Shown one piece after another: positions 16,480 to 24,604 of a stretch of DNA of 58,073 nucleotides (its first letter is position 1; the number at the start of each line of letters is the position of its first letter). The notes beneath the pieces were generated by a model. It was not told the DNA's origin, made no database searches, and saw nothing but the letters and a program-made list of their open reading frames with translations. Origin of the DNA: Cryobacterium breve (GTDB lineage: Bacteria > Actinomycetota > Actinomycetes > Actinomycetales > Microbacteriaceae); NCBI RefSeq assembly GCF_004402375.1, contig NZ_SOGJ01000003.1, positions 1 through 58,073 of the forward strand. The letters run 5' to 3'. Both the position numbers and the translations under genes were made by a program.

Positions 16480-16992
16480 ATGCTGTCTCCCATGGGGAGA
16501 CTGAGTCGACAGGATGTGGCCGCCTGCAAGCCGGGAGCGGTCGCGTTCACGATGTCGCTGGGGGTATTTCTCGGCGTGGCTTCAGCCGCAGCCCTAGCCA
16601 CCGGCACGCATCTCACTGCCGCCCTGGCCAATCCCCACATTACGACCCAATCCCTCATGGTCGAACTTATGCTCAGCACATTTGGTGGTCTCGTGTTCAG
16701 TTCGGCCGCAGTTGTTGGTGCCTCTCTAGCGCTGTGGATCATCGATCATCGTTTGCAGCGTCCACGTGTCGTGCAGGGGATCATCGTGGGTATCGGTGCG
16801 GCCCTCCCCGGACTGGGGCTGTTCGCCTACCTTGGCCAGACAGCGACCGTGGGCTTCGGTGGAGCTGCCGGCGTCCTCGCATTCGTCGCGGTGGCGTCCT
16901 TCACGCTGATGTACATCAGGGCGAGCGCCCACACCTCAAGTGGCCCGAGGCCGCACCGACCCTTTGCGAGGGACAGCGGCATCACGCTCTAA
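16480..16992 (+). CDS. Four-helix membrane protein
   Basis: About 170 residues from ATG 16480 (16492 is also possible). Upstream in-frame codons look like intergenic sequence. Hydrophobic segments lie at FTMSLGVFLGVASAAALA, GGLVFSSAAVVGASLALWI, GIIVGIGAALPGLGLFAYL and AAGVLAFVAVASFTLMYI. The tail is Pro/Arg-rich. No family recognised. Confidence 0.6.
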   Translation: MLSPMGRLSRQDVAACKPGAVAFTMSLGVFLGVASAAALATGTHLTAALANPHITTQSLMVELMLSTFGGLVFSSAAVVGASLALWIIDHRLQRPRVVQGIIVGIGAALPGLGLFAYLGQTATVGFGGAAGVLAFVAVASFTLMYIRASAHTSSGPRPHRPFARDSGITL

Positions 16993-17042
16993 CAGCAACA
17001 TCACAGCGGCGGGCAGGGACACGTCCACAGACGCAGATTCGT

Positions 17043-17098
17043 CGCCGATCCGCAGAAGTTCCGAAGTCCCGGGGGAGTGGCCTTTTGAAACTCTGAGT
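17043..17098. repeat. Dispersed intergenic repeat R1, copy 3
   Basis: Contains GAAGTTCCGAAGTCCCGGGG followed by GAGTGGCCTTTTGAAACTC. The preceding ~30 bases (ACGTCCAC-GACGCAGATTCG) also occur near 5352, which extends the repeat family. Confidence 0.5.
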
Positions 17099-17161
17099 GC
17101 GAGGACAGGGCGACTCGCGCGTTGGAGACGATAGAGTCGCGAAAACTGATTGGATCATCAC

Positions 17162-17392
17162 ATGCGCAGCAGAAGAGGCAGCACTATTGGTTTGATCGTC
17201 GGAGTTTTGATCGCGCTGGGTGCGGCCATCTTCCTTACGAACACGGGAATCCGTGTCGATGAGCTGGGAACTTCCCCGACGCTGGTTGAGCAATTCTTTG
17301 GCTGGGGAGGCTTGCTCATCGGAACAGTCGTAGCCGTGGCATCCGTCATCAAGATGCTCGTTTCGAACGAAGACACGCCCACAGCCTCATAG
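17162..17392 (+). CDS. Small two-helix membrane protein
   Basis: 76 residues from ATG 17162. Two membrane spans (TIGLIVGVLIALGAAIFL and GGLLIGTVVAVASVIKML) are separated by an acidic exposed loop (NTGIRVDELGTSPT). Function unknown. Its neighbours are similarly small membrane proteins on either strand. Confidence 0.55.
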   Translation: MRSRRGSTIGLIVGVLIALGAAIFLTNTGIRVDELGTSPTLVEQFFGWGGLLIGTVVAVASVIKMLVSNEDTPTAS

Positions 17393-17513
17393 GCCTGCCT
17401 TTCCCCGCTAAGGCGGAAGTGCTTGCGAAATCGACGCGCGCGGTTCACTCTTTGGCGGCCGTACGTCCTGCACCTCAGAGAGAGCGCTGTCCAATTCGGC
17501 CTCAGGGGAAGGG

Positions 17514-17705
17514 CTACCGGGTTCTGCGCGTACGGAGAGCCACTCCACCAACTGGTAAAATGATCAATCCCGCAGCGCAAAGCACAGCTATCCACTCGCC
17601 AGTTGCCAGGGTCACCCAAAGACCGATTCCGAGAATCACGACGCTGTAAGCGACTGCGAAAATCCAAGCTCCACGTCGGGATGAGTTGATCTGAGTCGTT
17701 GACAT
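17514..17705 (-). CDS. Small two-helix membrane protein
   Basis: 63 residues. A polar MSTTQINSSRRG start is followed by two hydrophobic segments (AWIFAVAYSVVILGIGLWV and WIAVLCAAGLIILPVGGVAL) and a basic tail (RTRRTR). It is a plausible small membrane protein, but there is no family match and no clear ribosome-binding site. Confidence 0.5.
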   Translation of the reverse strand: MSTTQINSSRRGAWIFAVAYSVVILGIGLWVTLATGEWIAVLCAAGLIILPVGGVALRTRRTR

Positions 17706-17739
17706 GCGATCAGGCTATCCAACTGACAGGGTCATCTAG

Positions 17740-17780
17740 AAGCCCGTCGTCATAACGATCTCGCGGAAGACGGGCTTTTA
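17740..17780. terminator. Hairpin with T-run
   Basis: AAGCCCGTC (17740-17748) pairs with GACGGGCTT (17769-17777), followed by TTTTA. It lies upstream of both flanking genes, so it may stop readthrough from the plus strand or protect the next promoter rather than end a specific gene. Confidence 0.6.
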
Positions 17781-17831
17781 GAGGTCTACGGTCGATTGGA
17801 CAGTGGCGGCGGCGAGTTCGAGGATGGCACC

Positions 17832-18041
17832 ATGAGAGACAATCGCCGAACTTCGCGACGTAACCGTGTGGCCATCGCATCTATGGTTCTGCTCGCCGCT
17901 GCACTTCCGCTCCTCGCGCGGTTCGAGGACTTCTACGGCACGGTCTGGCTGTTCTGGTTGGCGGCACTAGCGCTTCTAGTTGGGGCGCTCGTGGTTTGCG
18001 TCAGAGACCTCAGACATTCCTATATCCAACAGCGCGAATAG
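17832..18041 (+). CDS. Small two-helix membrane protein
   Basis: 69 residues from ATG 17832. A very basic N-terminus (MRDNRRTSRRNR) precedes two hydrophobic segments and a polar tail. Upstream, ATTGGACAGTGG (17795-17806) repeats a sequence found near 4635, another dispersed intergenic element. Function unknown. Confidence 0.55.
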   Translation: MRDNRRTSRRNRVAIASMVLLAAALPLLARFEDFYGTVWLFWLAALALLVGALVVCVRDLRHSYIQQRE

Positions 18042-18166
18042 CGAGGATTTCCCCACGCTAGAAACATGGCCAAGGCAGGCATCGTGCGGGCCATTTGCTT
18101 TGGTTGATGTTCTGCCTGAGCTGCCCGTAAGCCGGACGTCTACGGCAGCAACTTCGGCGCCAACTC

Positions 18167-18216
18167 GCCGACGTTCCGAAGTTTCTGGGGAGTGGCGCTT
18201 GGGGAACCCTCTGCGG
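18167..18216. repeat. Dispersed intergenic repeat R1, copy 4
   Basis: GCCGACGTTCCGAAG-TTCTGGGG, then AGTGGCGCTTGGGGAACC and CTCTGCGG. The bases just upstream (GCCCGTAAGCCGGAC) resemble those flanking R2 at 12980, so R1 and R2 may be parts of one longer degenerate unit. Confidence 0.55.
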
Positions 18217-18285
18217 AACATCGACTCAAGCGAGACAGCTGATAAAGATGGAAGGCGAGTAGGTCGCAGCCGGTTCGCGGTCGAT

Positions 18286-18329
18286 GTCAATTCAAAGTTG
18301 ACAAGAGCGCGCGTCAATCTATAATTGAC
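18286..18329 (+). promoter_or_regulatory. Promoter with two tandem GTCAA-N7-TTGAC operators
   Basis: A near-consensus promoter, TTGACA (18298-18303), 16 bases, then TATAAT (18320-18325), stands six bases before the ATG at 18332. Two 17-bp palindromes of the same form GTCAA-N7-TTGAC lie at 18286-18302, over the -35, and 18313-18329, over the -10, with centres 27 bases apart. Tight repression by a dimer binding both sites is the natural reading. The HTH protein encoded two genes down is the obvious candidate. Confidence 0.7.
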
Positions 18330-18331
18330 AC

Positions 18332-18544
18332 ATGACTCAAAAGGCTCGTGTCTCGAACTCTCGGGCAGCATTGACATCCACATTCTTCGCGCTTGCTTCC
18401 GTCGGCATCGCTCTCTCTACGCTGCTCATTGCTTCCCTTGCGATCAAGATCACAGTACTCGTCGTCGCCGCGTTACTGCTCGTCGCAACGGGAATGTTCC
18501 TTGCACTCGTGATTGCACGCGCCAAGCTTCCCGGTGCCTCGTGA
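18332..18544 (+). CDS. Small two-helix membrane protein under tandem operators
   Basis: 70 residues. A short polar N-terminus (MTQKARVSNSRA) precedes two hydrophobic segments. The stop overlaps the GTG of the next gene (GTGA), so it is coupled to the HTH gene 18541-19134. It starts six bases after the -10, so the message is probably leaderless. The pairing of a small membrane protein with a regulator repeats the theme of the 3.8 and 15.6 kb modules, although the proteins are unrelated. Confidence 0.65.
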   Translation: MTQKARVSNSRAALTSTFFALASVGIALSTLLIASLAIKITVLVVAALLLVATGMFLALVIARAKLPGAS

Positions 18545-19134
18545 GTCCATCACCCGAGTGGGCCGACGACACGCTGCGCAACGCTTTGTCAGATGCAATT
18601 GCAGCGGCTGACCCGTCCCTGGCGGGGCGCCTTGAACACGAGCCCAACTCATACCTGGACCTCATTGACCTAACAGCCCGGAGTGCTGAGGAAATAGCTC
18701 AGCTTTTGCAGCTCGCCGTCACATCTGCCCGTCAAGCCGGCCTGAGCTGGGAGCGCATCGGGCAGCAACTTGGCATGAGCCGCCAAGCGGCCCAGCAGAG
18801 ATTCGGGCGGGTCGTCGAGGGTATTGACGCTGTTTCCTCTGATGAGATACGTCGGATATCCCCGCTGACTGCGTTTGACGAGATGGACGAATTAGCCGCA
18901 GCCGGACGCACGGGGTGGCATTCAATCGGCTACGGAATGTACTTCCATGACCTCATCCGATCCGACGAGCAATGGGAACACCTCCGGGTTGTGGCCTTCG
19001 CGTCCAGCCGACGCGCAATGGAGAGCGAAGGGTGGTATCGAATAGGCTCGATGTGGTTTCCCTGGGCCTACTACGCGCGCCCAACGGGCAAGCCAATCGA
19101 ATCAGACGGTGATCCCGGCGATCACACCCGTTAG
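18541..19134 (+). CDS. Helix-turn-helix protein
   Basis: 197 residues from the GTG at 18541. After an acidic N-terminal helix region comes a sigma/HTH-type segment, LSWERIGQQLGMSRQAAQQRFGRV (about residues 67-90), followed by a Trp-rich C-terminal domain (GWHSIGYGMYFHDLIRSDEQWEHL). It is common among actinobacterial proteins of unknown function that couple a short HTH to a sensor-like domain. It is likely the repressor that uses the two upstream palindromes (inference). Confidence 0.7.
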   Translation: MSPSPEWADDTLRNALSDAIAAADPSLAGRLEHEPNSYLDLIDLTARSAEEIAQLLQLAVTSARQAGLSWERIGQQLGMSRQAAQQRFGRVVEGIDAVSSDEIRRISPLTAFDEMDELAAAGRTGWHSIGYGMYFHDLIRSDEQWEHLRVVAFASSRRAMESEGWYRIGSMWFPWAYYARPTGKPIESDGDPGDHTR

Positions 19135-19300
19135 TCCAACCTCGCGGTATAGACCGTGCTCTGGCCTCCAAATTGAGTGCGAACCACCGCTGCCCGCAAG
19201 GGGATCGTCATACGGGACGGCCGGAACGAACAAGGGTCCAACCGTGGGCGAGCAAGGTCCACATGTTTGGAACAAAGGCCTCGTCGCGCGGTGCCAGGTG

Positions 19301-20182
19301 TCAGAAGTCCCAGCCGGGGAGCAGCAGGGCATCGTTCAGGCAGTGCACGGGTTGGTTCAAAGCGGACCCTGTCGCTGCACGACTCATGCGCAGGGACTTG
19401 GGAAACGGACGTCCGCCCTGATCGATATAGTCCTGCAAAGAGCTGGACGGAACGGCCGTGGCATCCAGCCCAAGGCTCTGGGCCACTCGAACACCCACTT
19501 CGTGTGGAGAGAGCCATTCAGGGCCAACTGCATGGAAGACTCCGTGGGCGCCGGTTCGTGCGACCTCGGCCAGAGTCCCTACTGCATCGTCGGTGAAGGT
19601 CGGCGTGATGACCTGGTCGTGGAACATCGGGGTGATCGTGCCGGTATGAAGTTGCTCGGCAATGCGGCGAACAAGGTCTGGCTTGCGGTCGGAGTGCTGT
19701 TGGTAGGGAAAGGACAAGCGCACGATCGCCCATCCGACGTCGGCTTGCTTGATAAGGTCTTCGGCGTCGCGTTTGGTGACGCCATACCAGTCCGTTCGAG
19801 CGTCACCGTCATCGGTCTCAAGGTAGGGACCTTGCCTGTCGCCCTCGAAGACGTAGTCAGTGGACACCTGCACGAAATGCTTTCCTGCTCTCGCGCACGC
19901 GCGGGCGACGTTCCCCGCTCCGTGGACGTTGATGCGGTAGCACGAGCCGTCCTTGTCGCCGTTTTGCTGCCGCGCTCCGGACACATCCGTGTACGCCGCG
20001 AGATTGATGATCACCGCAGCGGGTGTCGCCACGACGGCGGCATCCACGGCCGCTTAGTCGGTGATGTCGACCGCCAGCGGATCCCATCCGAGTTCAGGGA
20101 ACAGTTCCTTCGCTCGTCGGCCAACCATTCCCGTTGTGCCCGTGGCAGCGACGAGTGGCAGTCCGTACGGGGCTTCGATCAT
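19301..20182 (-). pseudogene. rmlD: dTDP-4-dehydrorhamnose reductase-like gene with in-frame stop
   Basis: From ATG 20182 the frame gives 42 codons including the Rossmann motif ATGTTGMVGRRAKEL, then a TAA at 20056-20054. It continues in the same frame to 19301 with the family features VIINLAAYTDVSGA, INVHGAGNVARAC, the catalytic VSTDYVFEGD and DWYGVTKRDAED (Tyr-x3-Lys). RmlD makes dTDP-L-rhamnose. A GTG after the stop (20047) could start a protein lacking the NAD(P)-binding glycine loop, which would be inactive. It looks like a single nonsense mutation in an otherwise complete 293-codon gene. Confidence 0.8.
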
Positions 20183-20255
20183 GCGGTCAGTCTAGATCTC
20201 CAGCAGCAGCCCGCCTCCGCGCCTTCATCCCTCCGATGTCTCAGTAGGCAGCATC

Positions 20256-20846
20256 GTGACTCGCAGCGATTTCATGCAGTCGCCCGGTGAAAAAGCGTTG
20301 GCTGCATGGCGGGACGGCCGAACGCCAGCGATGCTGCAGTCGGACACCCCGGTGACGCTTCACACGGCACAGATTCCGCTCGGACAGCCACTGCGACTCG
20401 GCACGGACGTGCCATCGACCAGAACCGATGGCAGCTTTGTCGCAGAGGAACCCTTTGCGGATCGCTTGAGCGATTGCGTCGTCTGCGGGGGCGAGACCTG
20501 CGAGACTCACCGCCTGTCAACTCAGGCGAGTACTCAGAAACGACGCGCTGTGTCCCCAGTTCTCATCGGATTCGTGGGGATGATCATCGTTCCGATCTGT
20601 ATCGTGCTCGCGACCAACTCCTGGGATCCTCCAGGCCCAGCAGACTTCGTCCGGATGGCGTTCGGGACGGTGATCGCCTCGACCTTGGCGACGGTGGCGG
20701 CTTGGTGGCTGGCGCTCAACCGTATGAAAGCGGGTCGGAGTGACCGCTACTGGTTCTGGAGAGTGGCTGGCATCTTCACCTTCTCCGTAGTCGGCAGCAT
20801 CACCGGCGCAGCCGAGACGCTGCTGACGCAATTGACTAATCTCTAG
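20256..20846 (+). CDS. Membrane protein with short CxxC segment
   Basis: 196 residues from a GTG at 20256. The N-terminal ~90 residues are soluble with a possible metal-binding run (CVVCGGETCETH). Three hydrophobic segments follow (SPVLIGFVGMIIVPICIVLA, FGTVIASTLATVAAWWLAL, VAGIFTFSVVGSITGA). No family recognised. Confidence 0.55.
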   Translation: MTRSDFMQSPGEKALAAWRDGRTPAMLQSDTPVTLHTAQIPLGQPLRLGTDVPSTRTDGSFVAEEPFADRLSDCVVCGGETCETHRLSTQASTQKRRAVSPVLIGFVGMIIVPICIVLATNSWDPPGPADFVRMAFGTVIASTLATVAAWWLALNRMKAGRSDRYWFWRVAGIFTFSVVGSITGAAETLLTQLTNL

Positions 20847-20884
20847 GTCGCCAATCCTCGGCCGGGCAACCAACCGTGACCGCG

Positions 20885-21601
20885 TCATGCAGTCATCAGG
20901 TGAAACGTCGCTACGTCCACGACATCGTGGCCTTCGAGGTCGGGGTAGTGCGTGCGTAGTGCTCCGCGAAGTGCGTCCGCGTCGGGGAGGTCTTCTTGGC
21001 GGGCGTCGTCGTTACTCAGGTGATCGAAGCGGCGTGATTCGACGCTTTCGATCTGGGCGTTGAGGCGCCGAATGGTGTCTCCGTCGTCGAATACAAGCAC
21101 TGCTGATCCAATTTGGATGGGATCGTGGTGGCGGATTGTGATTGTCTTCTGGCCCGAAGCGATGCTGTCGTAGTAGCGAGGGTTGAAGTAGATGATTCTG
21201 GGGCCGGATGCGGGGTCCGGTGCCGCGTAGCTGCGGGGTAGGAGATCGCGTATGGGTTCCGCTGTCACGTCGCCGCCGGGGAGGGGCAGGATGACTGCCA
21301 CGTCGGGGTGAAGGTCGAGCAAGACCTGTCGGCATCGGCCGCACGGAGCGAGCACCCCACGGTCATGGTCACCGACCGCGACGATGGTGACGAGGGGGCC
21401 AGCGAGGGCTTGCGCGGCGGCGGCGATGACGACGAGTTCGGCGCAGGGCCCGCCTGTGAAGTGGAAGACGTTCACGCCCGTGTGGACATTGCCTTGGGTA
21501 CCCATGGCCGCCGAGGCGACCGTGTGCGTGTCATTGTCTGGCAGTGATCGCACTATCGCTTCGGCGGCAGCCACGAGACGACGTTCGTTATTTTCCAGCA
21601 C
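20885..21601 (-). CDS. Cytidine deaminase-like domain fused to ASCH domain
   Basis: 238 residues. The N-terminal ~130 residues carry the zinc deaminase signature: CAE in GGPCAELVVIAAAAQ supplies the first Cys and the catalytic Glu, and PCGRCRQVLLD the other two Cys ligands. The C-terminal ~100 residues form an ASCH domain (IIYFNPRYYDSIASGQKTITIRHHDPIQIGSAVLVFDDGD), which is PUA-like and often binds or modifies nucleotides/RNA bases. Deamination of a cytidine-like substrate or an antibiotic of the blasticidin type is possible, and the ASCH part suggests modified bases. Single gene. Confidence 0.85.
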   Translation of the reverse strand: MLENNERRLVAAAEAIVRSLPDNDTHTVASAAMGTQGNVHTGVNVFHFTGGPCAELVVIAAAAQALAGPLVTIVAVGDHDRGVLAPCGRCRQVLLDLHPDVAVILPLPGGDVTAEPIRDLLPRSYAAPDPASGPRIIYFNPRYYDSIASGQKTITIRHHDPIQIGSAVLVFDDGDTIRRLNAQIESVESRRFDHLSNDDARQEDLPDADALRGALRTHYPDLEGHDVVDVATFHLMTA

Positions 21602-21856
21602 GGGCCCAGTCTCGCATCGACACCGGACCCGACTCGCTCTGCGGACTCAAACGAGTTCTCGAATTGCGAACGTCCTACGGACGCGTTTCATTGCAGGCTC
21701 AGGGGCGAAGCAACCGAAAACCGATATGAATGTGAGTGCCGGAGCTGTGCGGGCGAAACACGAGCTCGGGCCAGAAGGAACCGAAAAGGCCACAGACGAC
21801 GTGACGGTTGCGACAGGCCTTGCGGTGCACCCTTTCAACCACACGCCGGACGGGAG

Positions 21857-22285
21857 TCAGAAATTGAAGCTCACGGAGCCGGCGTTGATCGAGTTGACCG
21901 TTAACGTGTAGGGGTTGCCGTCACAGTTCACAACGAAGGCGTGAGTGGCCACGGCTCCAGGATCGATCGTGGTCGGAAACTCATCGACAACATACCCGCG
22001 AACCGAATCCCCCGTCTTGACATCGGGGAACGGGAGATTCCATTCGAGCGAGCTTGACCCATCGAACACCTCAATGTCGTCTTCGACGAACTTTGCTGTG
22101 CGGTTGCTCCCGTTCTCGATCTTCACCCCAACGCCGCAGTATCCGTCGAAGTGGGTCATCTGCTCCGCTCTGAACTTGAGACCGCCGCTAGATTCCTCCT
22201 CGAACGGGCCCACCGTGCAGCCGGTCATCAGGCAAGCGACCACCACCATCGAGAGTCCAGTGGGTACAATCCGTGAAGTTCGCAT
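21857..22285 (-). CDS. Putative lipoprotein, 142 aa
   Basis: The signal peptide ends in the lipobox LMTGC followed by Thr-Val-Gly. The mature domain is a small beta-sandwich candidate with two Cys (YCGVGVKIENGSNRTAKFV and VVNCDGNPYTL), similar to DUF4352-like exported domains. No firm family. Its start overlaps the end of the resolvase remnant on the same strand. Confidence 0.65.
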   Translation of the reverse strand: MRTSRIVPTGLSMVVVACLMTGCTVGPFEEESSGGLKFRAEQMTHFDGYCGVGVKIENGSNRTAKFVEDDIEVFDGSSSLEWNLPFPDVKTGDSVRGYVVDEFPTTIDPGAVATHAFVVNCDGNPYTLTVNSINAGSVSFNF

Positions 22286-22521
22286 GGCTTGAGGATGGCA
22301 TGGATGAGTTCACGTTCGAACTCGGCAAAGGCGGCGCCGATGCCGAGGCAGACTCCAACGGGCTGAGTTTGCTCACAACCTGCACGGCTTTCTTCAAGCC
22401 GCTCCCGCATCACCTCCGTGCGCAACAGCTCCCACACTGCTGCGGCGTCGAGCTGATCGCCCTGCTCGGCATAATCCAGCAACACCTTCACCTCAGGCAT
22501 GTGCAACAGGGGAACCTTCAA
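22228..22521 (-). pseudogene. Serine recombinase (resolvase) remnant
   Basis: The 97-codon frame keeps two patches of the resolvase catalytic domain: VLLDYAEQGDQL (usual form LLDYARPGD-L) and QPVGVCLGIGAAFAEFERELI (usual form TPTGRLVF-IFAALAEFERELI). The catalytic N-terminal Ser region, the DRLGRS loop and the DNA-binding C-terminus are missing. It is therefore a decayed fragment of a mobile-element resolvase. The palindrome at 22570-22586 just upstream may be its old binding site. Confidence 0.55.
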
Positions 22522-22569
22522 CGCCGCAGCACACGTGTCTAGGTGTTCGTCATGGAAGCACGGGAATTA

Positions 22570-22586
22570 TGCAACGGTCTGTTGCA
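22570..22586. other. Perfect palindrome TGCAAC-N5-GTTGCA, possible res subsite
   Basis: Six-base arms with a five-base centre in an AT-rich gap, about 50 bases upstream of the resolvase remnant. Dyads of this kind are typical of resolvase binding subsites. It could also be an operator. Confidence 0.4.
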
Positions 22587-22626
22587 CATTTGTATTAGTC
22601 CAACCGTGATCGGGACGGTTTATCCC

Positions 22627-23172
22627 TCAGACGGTGAGATCTTCCCAAACGAAATTTGTGGTCTCGCCCGTTACCCAGTCATGACGAAGAATTGCATAGG
22701 CGACTGATGCCAGCGGGTGCGAGCCGGTCACGGGCCAGCCCTCGCGGTAGTGAGCTTCCTTGATGAACCCTGAGCGAAGGAAAGTCTTGCGCATCGCGAT
22801 GTTGTCTTCGCGGGTCTGCCCTTCGAATCGATTGATGTTCGGCCATCGCTGGAAGACCTCGGCGGTGAGGGCCCGCAGAATGGGTGCGCCCAACCTGCGG
22901 CCCCGAGCGGCCGCGGATAGCCGCAGGTCGAACAAGGGTGCGTCGTCGAGGAGGTCTTCGAGGATCACAAGGCCTATGCGCCCTTCGGATTCCGTTTGGA
23001 CCCAGAAGCTCGCGTGATCGGGGCCGCCGAATGCTCCGTCGGAGATCTTGCGCTCAAGATCAGTGCGGGACGGTCTGGCGTTTACGTGGAAGGGGAACTC
23101 GTTGGACAGCGTGAACTGCATAAGTGCAGCGTGGTCGGCTGGCAGGTCGAGCGCGGCAAACGTGATGTCCAT
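22627..23172 (-). CDS. GNAT N-acetyltransferase
   Basis: 181 residues from ATG 23172. It has a RimJ/RimL-like pattern: FTLSNEFPFHVNARPSRTDLERKI at the start, a LFDLRLSAAARGRRLGAPILRALTAEVF acetyl-CoA-binding motif, and TREDNIAMRKTFLRSGFIKEAHYREGWP at the end. It lies 11 bases after the Nudix stop on the same strand, so the two form an operon. Substrate unknown. Confidence 0.85.
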   Translation of the reverse strand: MDITFAALDLPADHAALMQFTLSNEFPFHVNARPSRTDLERKISDGAFGGPDHASFWVQTESEGRIGLVILEDLLDDAPLFDLRLSAAARGRRLGAPILRALTAEVFQRWPNINRFEGQTREDNIAMRKTFLRSGFIKEAHYREGWPVTGSHPLASVAYAILRHDWVTGETTNFVWEDLTV

Positions 23173-23183
23173 GCTGCTATCTC

Positions 23184-23690
23184 CTAGGTGATCGCGTGAA
23201 CGGGCGCCGTTTGGGCTGAATCGAGCCCGTTCAAGCTGGGCCCGATGTCGTCGATGACTCGATCTATCCATTCGAACCGATCGAGCTGTTTGATCTCGAG
23301 GGGAAAGAACCAGCCGACAGCGGACAACTCCTCCGTCTCGAGGATGGGCGGTTCCTCGGCGAGGTGGCAGAGGTAAACGGTCGTGACGTAGCTCACGACG
23401 TCACCGTTGGGATACTCGTTCGTCAAGTCGCCGCCACCATAGCTATCGACCACGAGGACAATGTCGACCTCGAGTCCGAGTTCCTCTTTGACTTCCCTGC
23501 GCAACGCTGCCCGAGGATCCTCCAGCGGTTCGATCCCGCCTCCGACGAATCCCCATCGGTCGCCCGCCACGTGCCGAGCAAGTAGATAACGGCCGGCACC
23601 GTCGATTATCACTGCAGTCACGCCAGGCAGGATCAGAAGTCGGGACCCGATGAGCCCGCGAATCGCACTGACGTGCTCGGAGAGCGACAT
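23184..23690 (-). CDS. Nudix hydrolase
   Basis: 168 residues. The Nudix box GGGIEPLEDPRAALRREVKEELGLEV is complete. The N-terminal extension SLSEHVSAIRGLIGSRLLILPGVTAVI is typical of a Nudix subgroup that binds nucleotide-like substrates. It shares an operon with the acetyltransferase 22627-23172, an arrangement often seen in detoxification or resistance islands. Specificity unknown. Confidence 0.9.
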   Translation of the reverse strand: MSLSEHVSAIRGLIGSRLLILPGVTAVIIDGAGRYLLARHVAGDRWGFVGGGIEPLEDPRAALRREVKEELGLEVDIVLVVDSYGGGDLTNEYPNGDVVSYVTTVYLCHLAEEPPILETEELSAVGWFFPLEIKQLDRFEWIDRVIDDIGPSLNGLDSAQTAPVHAIT

Positions 23691-23842
23691 AAGACTGAGG
23701 CTATGACACAGTTCCCGAAATATGCTCCGCCGCTTCCAAAAGGATTGGGGAACCTTGAGTAGGACAGCTACAACGTTCCGGGAGCAGATCTCCTAACGCG
23801 TCGGCTGAGTCTCAGCATGTGGGCTGGGTTAGCGTGGGCGTT

Positions 23843-24394
23843 ATGACGCGCGTGTGGCTGACGAAATGGGAATGGGCGTGCTGTGGCGATGCTTTTGCCA
23901 TCGGCGATGAGGTCGACTTCGGTATCGAGACACGAACGCCGCATGCTGCTCTCGCTGAAATGCTCGGGCCGGAACTTTTCGCCACGGTGGACACGATGGA
24001 GTCGCACCATGAGGAGGAGCTCCCCGATCGTGTGCGCGGCAGGGTCATCGCGGTACACGCGGTCACACAGGACGTCATCGAGCGTCGGTCTCTGCGTCAG
24101 CCCGGCCACGGCGCGCCGCCCGAATCGATCAGGACGGCGGACGGTGACGAGAGGGCGATGGTCGGCCGCGATTTTGGCAATGGAGCGTTCCTAGCAACTT
24201 GGCCCTCTCGATACATGATCGAGATCGAGCCAGTTGCGAATACAGCGAGGTTGACCTCGGTTCAGGGAGTTCGGCTGAGCATCGACGAAGACGCCGAACC
24301 GCTCTCTTACGCCGGAGAGTTCGCTGTTCCACCGCCCGAGCAACGCCGACGCTCACTGGAGGGCTGGCTCGTCGACATCCAGGAACACGCATAA
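23843..24394 (+). CDS. DUF6578-like protein
   Basis: 183 residues from ATG 23843. It starts MTRVWLTKWEWACCGDAFAIGDEVDFGI, the opening typical of DUF6578 (a WQ/W...CCG..F.VGDEV pattern). The later part contains FLATWPSRYMIEIEP and ends in RRSLEGWLVDIQEHA. It is a soluble, small beta-rich family of unknown function, scattered in Actinobacteria. Single gene. Confidence 0.6.
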   Translation: MTRVWLTKWEWACCGDAFAIGDEVDFGIETRTPHAALAEMLGPELFATVDTMESHHEEELPDRVRGRVIAVHAVTQDVIERRSLRQPGHGAPPESIRTADGDERAMVGRDFGNGAFLATWPSRYMIEIEPVANTARLTSVQGVRLSIDEDAEPLSYAGEFAVPPPEQRRRSLEGWLVDIQEHA

Positions 24395-24604
24395 AGTGTC
24401 CGCTCGCGGAACCCTCACCGGTCCGAATCGCGGCCGGACGACCGCACGTTCGCCACGACCGGTCCGGTGCGTCCCACGCGCCGCCGGATGTCAGGCCCGA
24501 GCACGGGGCGCACCCGCATCTCTTTGGGTAGGTGACGCCGAAAGCACAACAGGGTGGGCGGATGAACCGTAGTGGCGTGGGCTGGGCGTCGTGAGCAGGA
24601 CGCC

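Noticed and set aside
9300..18220. Integron-like gene-cassette array, suggested by many single genes with repeats between them
   Set aside because: The repeats lack the paired GTTRRRY/RYYYAAC ends of attC sites, gene orientation is mixed, and no integrase was seen; the repeats are reported, but not as attC.
19109..20290. 393-codon rightward open frame
   Set aside because: Antisense to the rmlD-like gene, whose protein motifs are unmistakable; the open frame reflects high G+C.
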